The translations under genes and the position numbers were made by a program. 8,773 nucleotides of DNA from Chloroflexota bacterium (GTDB lineage: Bacteria > Chloroflexota > Anaerolineae > J102): NCBI GenBank assembly GCA_003353825.1, contig PIVW01000232.1, positions 1 through 8,773 on the forward strand, read 5' to 3'. The notes beneath the pieces were generated by a model. It searched no databases. It was not told the DNA's origin and was given only the letters and a program-made list of their open reading frames with translations. Numbering within the stretch: the stretch's first letter is position 1; each line of letters opens with the position of its first letter. Of the stretch, positions 1 to 6,321 are shown one piece after another.

Positions 1-4
1 GGCC

Positions 5-1486
5 ATGTTGGAAGGCTTGAAAAGGAATAACCCAACTCGCAGGGGTCGGCCGTCGAGGGATTCGTCGAGGGAGGCCCTCTCCTTGGAATGGATGGCATTG
101 ATCGAGTGGTTGCGCACACGCTTTTCCTTCTCGCAGCACGAAGTAGCGCGGTTCATAGGTGTTGCACAGCCTACCTTTGCTAACTGGATCTCAGGCCGAA
201 AGGCATCGATCCCCGCCCGCGCAATACTTTATAATTTGTTATTGATGAATCTGGTAGCCAATCGGCAATGTGTAAGCGACGCAAACGAAGGAAGGCATAG
301 CGGGGGCATTGTTGGAAGTGGGAAAAGCATAAAGGGCAAAGGACAAGCAGGCGAAAAAAGCGTAGACGACGAGGAGTGGAAATTCACGTATGACCCGGTG
401 AGAATAGTCCAGGGGTTAGTGCAAGCGGGGCAAACGAATTACTCGAACAGCCCCATAACTTCCTACCTGTGGGCAGAACCTTTAGTCCTACCGTTCAAAA
501 CAGATATTGTACTGGATCGTTTGAGCATCGTGTTCGATGTACTGCCGGAACGGCAGGACGAATTCGTTGAGAAAATACTTAAACGAACGAACGGGAAGTA
601 CAAACATAGCGGGGTAGACTCCAAAAGTCCTTATCGTTCGGCGGCGAAGATCGCCGATGTATGTTACCTCGCCTGGGAATTCAAATACGCAAAGGACGAT
701 GAGGAAACAACGGCCCGTTGGGCCAGGCTGGAGTTGTACGGGCGCTCACTGTACAACGGCGATGCGGCGCAATTATTGCGCGAACTTATCTCGCCGTTTT
801 CGGCGCCCGACTCGTGGGCCGTATCCCGTATCGATGTCGCCGTTGACTACGTCGCCCATCAGCCTCTCTCGCCTTACTTGGTCCCCTACGACCCACAAAT
901 TCAAGAAGTTCGGGTCAGGATTCCCGAGTGCCCCTCCTTCGCTGATCTTACCCGCAACACTTACCACGGCGGCAATTACTCACCCCGACGTGTTCGCAAT
1001 TACGACAAGACGTGCGAACGCCTCAACTGGGATTATCGCCGAAATACTTGCATCGGCAAGATCGTTGGAATGACTGGGAGCTGCGCCTTGTGTCTGCCCT
1101 ACCATCAGCGTTCTTACGTTCATCGTTGCGAGGTTGCCCTTAGGCCTTATGATTACCCTGACCGTAGCCCGTTTGGGTTCATCGAACGATGCGACAACCT
1201 TTTCGACCGGCACCGGATCATCCACCTCGACGTGGTTGAGGGCCTACCCTGGAAACTCCTCTTGGTCGCTGGGCGTGAGCTGGGCCTGGTTAATCTCAGG
1301 AACGAGCTAGAAGCGTGCCTGAAGGGTCGGGACAAAAAACGCTTTCGCTCTCAGTTCAACGGTCAGATGGAAAAGTTTGCCGAGCAGACTTCCACACTCT
1401 TCCCCCAGCCACATCAGGTGTTCGAGGACAACCGGGTTGCTTTGCAAAAAGTCCTCAACCAGGTTTTGGGCGTGGAGGAAAATTGA
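5..1486 (+). CDS. HTH + Rep_trans/RstA-like replication initiator (Rep paralogue 1)
   Basis: Likely a DNA-nicking rolling-circle replication initiator. Residues about 30-70 form a helix-turn-helix (core SQHEVARFIGVAQPTFANWI), preceded by a basic RRGRPS stretch. A linker of roughly 90 residues follows, then the catalytic-type core: RIDVAVDY (275-282), NYDK (332-335) and HRCEVALR (373-380). This D...YDK...RxE order is what I recall for Rep_trans (pT181 type) and filamentous-phage RstA/CRI replication proteins; no classical HUH motif is seen. A Cys cluster (C349, C360, C363, C375) lies between YDK and RxE. The C-terminal 110 residues are mostly helical and basic. The first visible ATG is four bases from the window edge, so the true start and its ribosome site may lie outside. 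It is paralogous to the gene at 1842-4094, sharing the same motifs in the same order. Rep-like core is fairly sure; nicking activity is inferred. Confidence 0.72.
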   Translation: MLEGLKRNNPTRRGRPSRDSSREALSLEWMALIEWLRTRFSFSQHEVARFIGVAQPTFANWISGRKASIPARAILYNLLLMNLVANRQCVSDANEGRHSGGIVGSGKSIKGKGQAGEKSVDDEEWKFTYDPVRIVQGLVQAGQTNYSNSPITSYLWAEPLVLPFKTDIVLDRLSIVFDVLPERQDEFVEKILKRTNGKYKHSGVDSKSPYRSAAKIADVCYLAWEFKYAKDDEETTARWARLELYGRSLYNGDAAQLLRELISPFSAPDSWAVSRIDVAVDYVAHQPLSPYLVPYDPQIQEVRVRIPECPSFADLTRNTYHGGNYSPRRVRNYDKTCERLNWDYRRNTCIGKIVGMTGSCALCLPYHQRSYVHRCEVALRPYDYPDRSPFGFIERCDNLFDRHRIIHLDVVEGLPWKLLLVAGRELGLVNLRNELEACLKGRDKKRFRSQFNGQMEKFAEQTSTLFPQPHQVFEDNRVALQKVLNQVLGVEEN

Positions 1487-1610
1487 AAACAGCGCGCTAT
1501 AGTCTTTGTGAGCGTACTGAGTGCATCCAGCGATCATGTAGCAGCCCGTGTAAGGGCCTTCACGTTGCGTCAACCACTCACGGCCGATCACGCCCCAGGC
1601 GTCCGCCACG

Positions 1611-1629
1611 GGCCGCTGCGCGGCCTTTT
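1611..1629 (+). terminator. GC hairpin plus T-run after Rep paralogue 1
   Basis: Stem GGCCGC (1611-1616), loop TGC and stem GCGGCC (1620-1625) are followed by TTTT (1626-1629), the form of an intrinsic terminator 125 bases after the rep1 stop. An equivalent hairpin lies at the aligned position after rep2, so it may instead, or also, be the cruciform of a nicking origin. Confidence 0.55.
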
Positions 1630-1703
1630 GCATCATCACCCTGCCCTCGCTATGGACCTGCAACCGCGCGGCTCACAGCGCCGCTCAATAGCCTAAAGGC
1701 ACC

Positions 1704-1733
1704 GAGTTACCTGGAGTTACCTGGCGTTACAAA
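1704..1733 (+). repeat. Three 10-bp iteron-like direct repeats
   Basis: GAGTTACCTG (1704-1713), GAGTTACCTG (1714-1723) and GCGTTACAAA (1724-1733) sit head to tail with a one-helical-turn period. This suits a Rep or HTH binding site. The homologous place after rep2 has only two units, so the number of units differs between the copies. Confidence 0.55.
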
Positions 1734-1841
1734 CACCTCGGGGCACGGCGCAATCCGGGGCACTCACACGGGGTATCTACCAATGTGTTTTCAGTTACGA
1801 AAAAAAGTAGAGAAAGCGAACGAGGCCAATTGGATCAGCCG

Positions 1842-4094
1842 ATGAACCTCCGCCCAGTGGCCCGCCTTACAGAAAGCAATGCGGCTCCATTAAGGGTCTC
1901 AAAAGTGGACACAAGAGACGAGCAATCGATGGCGAAGAAACCTGTATCGCCCCCCCGTGGCGGCACCCTAAAAACTGGGACTAGGGGGCCGTCCCCCAAA
2001 CCGAGACTCACTCCAGTTGAGCAGGCCTACTACAAGTGCCTGCGAAACCAAATAGGCCTGACAAATAAGGATCTTGCGAACAGCATGGGGTGTTCCGTGT
2101 CGCTGATACGAGGCGTGTTGAACGGCAGTCGTGGGCTCGATGAAAAGGAAGCAGGGAGGCTGTGGACCGTTGTATTACCGGCACAACCCATCCACGAGCG
2201 TTATAAGGCGTACTCCCCGTGGACCTCCAAAGTACCCATCGGCCAAGCGCTGGTAACCAGCGATCAAGCAAAGGAGAACCGTATGCGAAATTCAAAAAAT
2301 ACGTGTGGACCAAGTACGCAAGCGCGTACCCCCTTAAGTACAGAAAATACTAGTGGACCACGTACGCAAAAGCATACCCATGAAAGTACAGAAAGACGCC
2401 CACCCATAATTGCCGTAGGCAATGACGCCATTCGTACAGAAAGCTCAAAAGTTAATAGCGCGCAACATACCCGGCGAACGGTGGACGGCACCGTGCTTAA
2501 AGCGCCGCCGAAATCGGCGGCCTATACTATTCGTGCCGTGGATACTGACGCCGGGCCAAGTGGTGATGCGCGCGCCCTCCTACCCAATTATTTCGTATTT
2601 TTCGATAAGCTCAAACTATCGGGTAAAGCACGTAACCCTACTACCCTTACTAGCTTTTTTGATCGTTTATTTCTTGATTCGCATTGGCTCAATTTTGAGC
2701 TTCCACCCCCCTTGGGTCCGCGCTCCTTTTATCTTCAGTTTTCCACCGAAAATTATTTCGGTACAGAAAGACGTTCCCACCCACACTTTCGTAAAGTCTT
2801 CAACGTTGGCTACCCCATAATCGTGAATGGCTCACGCTACATCGAATTGGTGGGCCGTTTGTATGTGGGCGCGACCCGTGGCACCTGTGATGAGCATAAG
2901 TGGGTTCGTGGTCCCCACAAGCGCACGGGCAAGTGGCGTGCTGGTTGCTGGTTTGAGGAGCAGGGGGAGGAATGTCCTTCAGATCACTACGAACGGGTAC
3001 CGCCCCGCTGTGGTCATTGCGATTACTCCGCCGATGAGTATCGAAAATGCCCCGCGTGCACTAATTTGGCCAATCGTGATGGGTGTCCCGAGTGCGATGC
3101 CAAGACAGCCCTCAAGCAAGACATCATGATCGAAATCACCGGGGCTGGGTGCCAACTGGGCTTTATTGAGCCCTTGGTTCAGCATCTCTTCACCCCGTGG
3201 GTGCGTACAGAAACTGTGACCCGCGATGACTACCACATTGCCATGGACATCGAGGCGCCCCCGAATGCGCTCGTACCTTTTCAGCGCATTGATGGACTGG
3301 CCCCAGGCCGTGGTCCATTTAAAGCGGTGCGGGCCGTTACCAACGAGCCTGACGTGACCCCTGGGATATATTTCGGGAGCGATAATCAGGTGGTGATTTA
3401 TGACAAGCCCGGCCAGATAGCGTACCGACGGGAAGTGCAGGAGGATGAAACGGCGAGCGTACCCGCGCACATGGAGCGTTGGGCACCAGGTGTTGGCCTC
3501 AGGATCGAGTTCAGGAGTACAGAAAAAAGCTTACCCGGCGAGGCTTGTGATCTAAGCAAGGCCCGCAAACACTGGATGGGCATGGCCCTGGCCGACGTGC
3601 GCTACGCGGTTCCGGGCACCATCGAGGCCGAACTGGTGTTGGAGGCAAAACGATTTGGATTTGCGCACCGCACACCAAGCCGCGACCGGTTAAAAAAGAG
3701 GCGGGCCAAGTTTGATCTCCCTCGACCCCTCAAAAGCGGCCGAGAGCCGTGGCGCGAGCGGGATATTACGGACGTGCTTGTGGTCAGGCAGGAGCGGTAC
3801 AGAAACTCCGGGGAGGTTGAACAAATCACCCAAGTATTGGCGGACGCACTGTACGAGGAATTGAAACGCATCCAGCATCCACTCGACATCGGCCAGGCCG
3901 TGGAGGACGCGCTACCCGCCCTGGAAGCGTCGTTGAGACGAGCACTAACCCCAGGGCCGACAAGAGCCGGAAGCGAATTACGGGCGGGCGTGCCCATCGA
4001 GAAACCACCAGGGATTGTGACGTGGGAGGAAAACGCACGGCGAAGAAGGCTTGAACGGCAATACGAATATGAGGCCTGCGAGAACCTGCCATAG
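1842..4094 (+). CDS. HTH + zinc-ribbon + Rep-like replication initiator (Rep paralogue 2)
   Basis: A 750-residue relative of the gene at 5-1486. From the ATG at 1842: helix-turn-helix at about 60-105 (core TNKDLANSMGCSVSLIRGVL) after a basic RGPSPKPR stretch; a Ser/Thr-rich linker with a 16-residue repeat (153-200); then the Rep core with HIAMDI (465-470), YDK (520-522) and LRIEF (553-557). These match RIDVAVDY, YDK and RCEVAL of the paralogue. About 75 residues (349-418) with three CxxC pairs (390/393, 403/406, 415/418) plus C349, C369 and C378 are inserted between two core beta-strands that only a 7-residue loop joins in the paralogue. This looks like a zinc ribbon. A 190-residue charged tail follows. 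The start is uncertain: GTG 1785 lies in the conserved intergenic block and is unlikely; ATG 1842 (weak GGAT) and ATG 1929 (MAKKPVSP) are both possible. Function as initiator is inferred. Confidence 0.68.
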   Translation: MNLRPVARLTESNAAPLRVSKVDTRDEQSMAKKPVSPPRGGTLKTGTRGPSPKPRLTPVEQAYYKCLRNQIGLTNKDLANSMGCSVSLIRGVLNGSRGLDEKEAGRLWTVVLPAQPIHERYKAYSPWTSKVPIGQALVTSDQAKENRMRNSKNTCGPSTQARTPLSTENTSGPRTQKHTHESTERRPPIIAVGNDAIRTESSKVNSAQHTRRTVDGTVLKAPPKSAAYTIRAVDTDAGPSGDARALLPNYFVFFDKLKLSGKARNPTTLTSFFDRLFLDSHWLNFELPPPLGPRSFYLQFSTENYFGTERRSHPHFRKVFNVGYPIIVNGSRYIELVGRLYVGATRGTCDEHKWVRGPHKRTGKWRAGCWFEEQGEECPSDHYERVPPRCGHCDYSADEYRKCPACTNLANRDGCPECDAKTALKQDIMIEITGAGCQLGFIEPLVQHLFTPWVRTETVTRDDYHIAMDIEAPPNALVPFQRIDGLAPGRGPFKAVRAVTNEPDVTPGIYFGSDNQVVIYDKPGQIAYRREVQEDETASVPAHMERWAPGVGLRIEFRSTEKSLPGEACDLSKARKHWMGMALADVRYAVPGTIEAELVLEAKRFGFAHRTPSRDRLKKRRAKFDLPRPLKSGREPWRERDITDVLVVRQERYRNSGEVEQITQVLADALYEELKRIQHPLDIGQAVEDALPALEASLRRALTPGPTRAGSELRAGVPIEKPPGIVTWEENARRRRLERQYEYEACENLP
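2298..2441 (+). repeat. 48-bp tandem repeat inside rep2 linker
   Basis: Units are 2298-2345, 2346-2393 and a strongly diverged 2394-2441. The first two share 38 of 48 bases and encode NTCGPSTQARTPLSTE and NTSGPRTQKHTHESTE. Each unit ends in the GTACAGAA word, and the first two also carry GTACGCAA. The third keeps little beyond that final word. The period is a multiple of three, so reading frame is kept, and the repeat lies in a low-complexity linker where length change is tolerated. Confidence 0.75.
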
Positions 4095-4276
4095 GTGTTG
4101 GCGTTGGTACAGAAAGTAAGCAAGGGCACATGGACGAGGAAAAAAAAGGCGAGCGCGCAATGTGTATACAAACGGGCCAGTACAAAGCGGCGACAACCCA
4201 CAATCGTATGGCCTATCGTAAAACACTTCACGCGGTGCCAACCACGCACACCCCATTTCACCCCAGGTGCCCCCCC

Positions 4277-4297
4277 AGGGCCGCTCAGCGGCCCTTT
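4277..4297 (+). terminator. GC hairpin plus T-run after Rep paralogue 2
   Basis: AGGGCCGC (4277-4284), loop TCA and GCGGCCCT (4288-4295) form an 8-bp stem ending in TTT (4295-4297). It sits exactly where the hairpin lies after rep1, with the same 48-base spacing from the right arm to the start of the invariant 15-mer. It could be an intrinsic terminator of rep2 or an origin cruciform. Confidence 0.55.
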
Positions 4298-4373
4298 CCC
4301 CCGTTGCCTTGCCCACGCTTCGGGCCAGTGGTGACGCGGCTCACAGCGCCTCCTGTGGCCTCGGCGAATAGCA

Positions 4374-4393
4374 TGATTACCTGACGTTACCAA
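4374..4393 (+). repeat. Two iteron-like 10-bp repeats
   Basis: TGATTACCTG (4374-4383) and ACGTTACCAA (4384-4393) correspond to the second and third units of the three-unit array at 1704-1733. One unit is missing relative to that array. Confidence 0.5.
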
Positions 4394-4509
4394 CACCATA
4401 TGGACCGCCGCGATCCGGCCCACTCGCATGGACAAGCCGACGCGACAAGGAGTGTTGGACTGGCGAGTCCGAACGCCTATCATTTCAGCCACGAAAAATC
4501 GTACAGAAA

Positions 4510-4779
4510 CTTGGGTGGCAACGGCTGAAAAATAGTCGAAAAAATGATGGCAACACTGGGGCTACAGAAAGTCCGACTAGCCTCTGGGCGGATAACCCGC
4601 GCCATCAGTGGGAATTGTCGCCTTACAACCCTATAAGCGGCTTTACAGAATTGTATGCAGGGCATACCGCAAAATTACCGTTTTCTCGCGGGCCGAAGTG
4701 CACATTCAGCGTACCGCCCAGGGGGCCGTGCGCGTCTATATTTTACAGAAAGTGTTCGGGCAAAACCGGGTGAGTGAGG
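4510..4779. other. Non-coding stretch with motif variants only
   Basis: No credible gene on either strand. Apart from near copies of the nonamer (4562, 4643, 4743) and a short TGGCAAC direct repeat (about 4516 and 4548), I see no structure. The last nonamer variant, 29 bases before the end of the XRE gene, probably marks the right limit of the rep element. Confidence 0.4.
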
Positions 4780-5049
4780 TCAATCCTTTTGGCGTGGTCG
4801 TCCCACCTTCTTTTCACGGCTGGTAGGTGGCTCGAAGAGCCCGGCAATGTTCAAACTCAGTAAATCCGCAAACCGCGCAAGCGATTTCACTGTCAGGTTC
4901 TCCTGGCCCGCTTCCACACGTTGAATATATTTATTGGTCACTTCTGCTCGTTCAGCCAACTGGGCCTGCGTCATTCCCCGAGCAACCCTCAGTTCGGCAA
5001 TCCGGCGGCCTAAGTCGAAAAGAACATCGCTGTAATTTAACGGCTCCAT
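4780..5049 (-). CDS. XRE-family HTH regulator
   Basis: An 89-residue transcriptional regulator of the Cro/C1-XRE type. Residues about 12-68 form the five-helix domain, with GMTQAQLAERAEV and NKYIQRVEAGQENLTVKSLARFADLL giving the recognition helix and the classic ExGxxxxxxxxLxxxAxxL pattern. The tail ends in basic KKVGRPRQKD. Proteins of this size act as plasmid or phage repressors, as restriction-modification controllers, or as antitoxins in pairs; no partner toxin is adjacent. It diverges from the Cys-rich gene at 5194, and the gap holds two operator-like sites. No good ribosome site precedes the ATG at 5049 (upstream is CGGCCCAG), so translation may be weak or leaderless. The gene lies at the edge of the rep element and might regulate it, but it is transcribed towards rep2 rather than with it. 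Confidence 0.85.
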   Translation of the reverse strand: MEPLNYSDVLFDLGRRIAELRVARGMTQAQLAERAEVTNKYIQRVEAGQENLTVKSLARFADLLSLNIAGLFEPPTSREKKVGRPRQKD

Positions 5050-5089
5050 CTGGGCCGATTGTACGAGGAAGCTAAGATAAATAAGTCCT

Positions 5090-5154
5090 ACCTATAGGTT
5101 TGCATTTGAGTGATGGGCAAAGTACGCTGATACTCAACCGAACTATAGGGTTCA
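5090..5154. promoter_or_regulatory. Paired CTATAGG operator-like sites between divergent genes
   Basis: The perfect 10-bp palindrome ACCTATAGGT (5090-5099) and the related imperfect dyad GAACTATAGGGTTC (5141-5154, arms GAAC/GTTC) lie 52 bases apart in the XRE/Cys-rich divergent gap. A possible plus-strand promoter lies between them: TTGAGT (5106-5111), 17 bases, GATACT (5129-5134). The second site would then overlap the transcription start. XRE proteins usually bind such sites in their own divergent promoter. Confidence 0.4.
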
Positions 5155-5193
5155 GTCGCCAGGTCAGATTCTCCAAGGGAGGAGGAAAGGCAT

Positions 5194-5739
5194 ATGAAAC
5201 TATTTCAGTACGTGATCTATGCAGCTTTGGCCCTGGGCATGGGCGTCTGGCTGTACAACTGGCAACCCTGGTTAAGCCCTTGTGAAAAGCTGGACCGCCG
5301 GTGCGCGAAAGCCAACGCGAGCTTGAATTTTTGGGAGTCCGCCACCTGCTCGATGGCGAATCTAGTTATGTACGGAAAAAGGACGGATGAGGTCTGCCAA
5401 AAAGTGTTGGATCGACTCGACCAGAAAGAGCATTCGGCGCCAAGCGAGGCCGACGAGCCTTCGACACACTGCGGCGATCCAGCTCACAAACCGGGTGCAG
5501 TTGAATTGGTAACTGAGTGGCCCAAGTACGCCTGCATGGACGAGGATTCTGCTGGCGATTCATGGGGATCGTGTCTAAAACGAACCCAATATACTTATAT
5601 TTCAGGTAAGGGTTGCCCAGGTTCTTGGCGATGCTGCCCTTGGGTTGATACGCCGGGCGAGCGGACAACAGGTGAGAAGGAAGATCAACTTATGATCTTG
5701 AAAGAAGAACTTAGACGACTTAAAGCGAGCGATGGCTAA
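5194..5739 (+). CDS. Membrane-anchored Cys-rich hypothetical protein
   Basis: Not recognised. The 181-residue product starts at ATG 5194 behind a strong ribosome site (GGGAGGAGGAAAGG). Residues 3-23 form one transmembrane helix or uncleaved signal anchor, so the rest is probably periplasmic. Ten cysteines follow. C30, C37, C52 and C68 lie in a helical stretch (30-75) that looks like a disulfide-tied helical hairpin; C93, C114, C127, C141, C147 and C148 lie in a second part with the dense motif GCPGSWRCCPW. The C-terminus (about 160-179) is charged and helical, possibly a short coiled coil. The even Cys count suits disulfides in an oxidising compartment. It is transcribed divergently from the XRE gene and may be under its control. 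Confidence 0.75.
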   Translation: MKLFQYVIYAALALGMGVWLYNWQPWLSPCEKLDRRCAKANASLNFWESATCSMANLVMYGKRTDEVCQKVLDRLDQKEHSAPSEADEPSTHCGDPAHKPGAVELVTEWPKYACMDEDSAGDSWGSCLKRTQYTYISGKGCPGSWRCCPWVDTPGERTTGEKEDQLMILKEELRRLKASDG

Positions 5740-5769
5740 GGGCAAGAGCGAAATTAGGCGGGGGTCGGT

Positions 5770-5791
5770 GGGGGAGTCAACTGCCCCTTTT
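5770..5791 (+). terminator. Weak intrinsic terminator after Cys-rich gene
   Basis: GGGG (5770-5773) pairs with CCCC (5784-5787), with AGT/ACT inner pairs across a G-G mismatch, followed by TTTT (5788-5791). It lies 31 bases after the stop of the plus-strand gene, in the 74-base gap between convergent genes. Confidence 0.35.
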
Positions 5792-5813
5792 GGCGAGGGC
5801 TTATTAATAGTCC

Positions 5814-6311
5814 CTATTCAATGCCAATGCACCAAATCGGAACCTGTACCACTGTCGAATAGTCGCCTTGAAGAAAGTCGGTCACTTTGTCGAGGCTTGC
5901 CCTCGCTGACTTATAAGCAAGAGCTTTTCCCTCCCACCTCTGATAGGCCATTTCATCGTAAGTAAGAATGATCCCGACATCTATTTGCCTGCGTTCGTAC
6001 AGCAGCATGAAGCGGAAAAAATCGCGAAAGAACATTTCAAAACGTGACCACTCCATTTCGATCGCAACTTTCCATTTGCAGAGATCGATATAGTCTTGCT
6101 TACCGCCGCTAAATTCTGCTTTGCCCTCTTTTTCCCACCCTTTTTGGAGAAACGCGCTCGTGACGTAATCTTTCGCCGTTTGTTTCTTTGCCTTTCCGTG
6201 CGGGAACGGATCAAGGTTGGTCAGAATACTTTTTACTTCTTTGTGAATCTTGGGGTGTAGAATCTGGCAAAGTTCTTCCCCGTGCCTATGACTGTAAGAG
6301 TTAAACTTCAT
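5814..6311 (-). CDS. BglII/BstYI-like restriction endonuclease-fold protein
   Basis: A 165-residue protein resembling the BglII/BstYI family. Its centre reads DLCKWKVAIEMEW then FFRDFFRFMLLYERRQIDVG: D76, then E85 and E87 in an ExE motif on a hydrophobic strand, then a helix and an IDVGIILT strand. The D-x8-E-x-E/Q spacing equals the D84/E93/Q95 active site I recall for BglII, with Glu in place of Gln. It is shorter than the 200-220 residues usual for the family, with little after the core, so a minimal or degraded nuclease is possible. No DNA methyltransferase is in the window. The ATG at 6311 lies 10 bases after the upstream lipoprotein gene, whose stop overlaps the likely ribosome site TAGGAAG, so the two are probably translationally coupled. 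The gene looks clearly more AT-rich than its neighbours, suggesting horizontal origin. Confidence 0.62.
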   Translation of the reverse strand: MKFNSYSHRHGEELCQILHPKIHKEVKSILTNLDPFPHGKAKKQTAKDYVTSAFLQKGWEKEGKAEFSGGKQDYIDLCKWKVAIEMEWSRFEMFFRDFFRFMLLYERRQIDVGIILTYDEMAYQRWEGKALAYKSARASLDKVTDFLQGDYSTVVQVPIWCIGIE

Positions 6312-6321
6312 TTGTTGCTTC

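Larger units (their letters stand above)
1558..1815 (+). other. Intergenic origin-like module, copy 1
   Basis: Non-coding region between the two rep genes (gap 1487-1841). Positions 1558-1682 align without gaps with 4226-4350 at about 70% identity (88 of 125 by hand). Positions 1724-1773 align with 4384-4433 at about 68%. Internal elements, in order, are a GC hairpin with a T-run (1611-1629), the 15-mer GCGGCTCACAGCGCC (1668-1682) that is identical in both copies, 10-bp direct repeats (1704-1733), and a TTTTCAG...ACGAAAA block (1788 onward) ending in GTAGAGAAA (1807-1815). The matching block of copy 2 ends in GTACAGAAA. Conservation of non-coding DNA beside rep genes suggests a double-strand origin or the end of a mobile unit; this is inference. 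Confidence 0.6.
4226..4509 (+). other. Intergenic origin-like module, copy 2
   Basis: Homologue of the region after rep1, at a constant offset of 2668 for 4226-4350 and 2660 for 4384-4433. It holds the GC hairpin (4277-4297), the invariant GCGGCTCACAGCGCC (4336-4350), two 10-bp repeats (4374-4393), and TTTCAGCCACGAAAA (4483-4497) followed by GTACAGAAA (4501-4509). About 50 bases containing an extra hairpin (4454-4474) are present here and absent from copy 1. It is probably a replication origin or unit end acted on by the adjacent Rep protein; inference. Confidence 0.6.
1807..4751 (+). repeat. Polar dispersed nonamer GTACAGAAA
   Basis: Exact GTACAGAAA starts at 2338, 2386, 2434, 2761, 3205, 3517, 3797, 4107 and 4501. 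One-base variants are at 1807 (GTAGAGAAA), 1867 (TTACAGAAA), 4562 (CTACAGAAA) and 4743 (TTACAGAAA); TTACAGAAT is at 4643. All are on the plus strand, and I found no copy of the reverse complement or of TACAGAA elsewhere in the window. Chance expectation for one exact 9-mer on one strand of 8.8 kb is about 0.03. Six exact copies read x-T-E in rep2, the one at 3797 is in another frame (YRN), and 4107 and 4501 are non-coding, so selection or amplification acts on DNA or RNA rather than on protein. Confidence 0.8.

Noticed and set aside
1307..1663. Minus-strand 118-codon open frame over the rep1 end and first tail
   Set aside because: The sequence looks mildly protein-like, but the aligned region of the second tail does not keep a matching frame, and the hairpin and 15-mer explain the conservation better.
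1315..1845. Plus-strand 176-codon frame spanning the rep1 end and the intergenic region
   Set aside because: It overlaps rep1 in another frame and continues through the hairpin and iterons. Low-complexity Ser/Pro/Arg composition is typical of a shadow frame.
3602..4492. Minus-strand 296-codon open frame opposite the end of rep2
   Set aside because: It runs antisense to a well-supported gene and into the conserved non-coding tail. Composition is Arg/Cys-rich without domain pattern, and there is no ribosome site.
4716..4735. Possible third copy of the GC hairpin (CCCAGGGGGCCGTGCGCG)
   Set aside because: It resembles the hairpin flank by composition only. The arms do not pair and no T-run, 15-mer or iterons follow at the expected spacing.
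1867..4751. CRISPR or integron-type array explanation for the repeated nonamer
   Set aside because: The repeats are too short and irregularly spaced (61 to 444 bases outside the 48-bp array) and lie mostly inside one coding gene, with no cas or integrase gene in view.
4608..4826. Possible third, decayed rep gene after the second tail
   Set aside because: The 72-codon frame shows none of the Rep motifs and overlaps the end of the XRE gene. Only nonamer variants are shared with the rep region.
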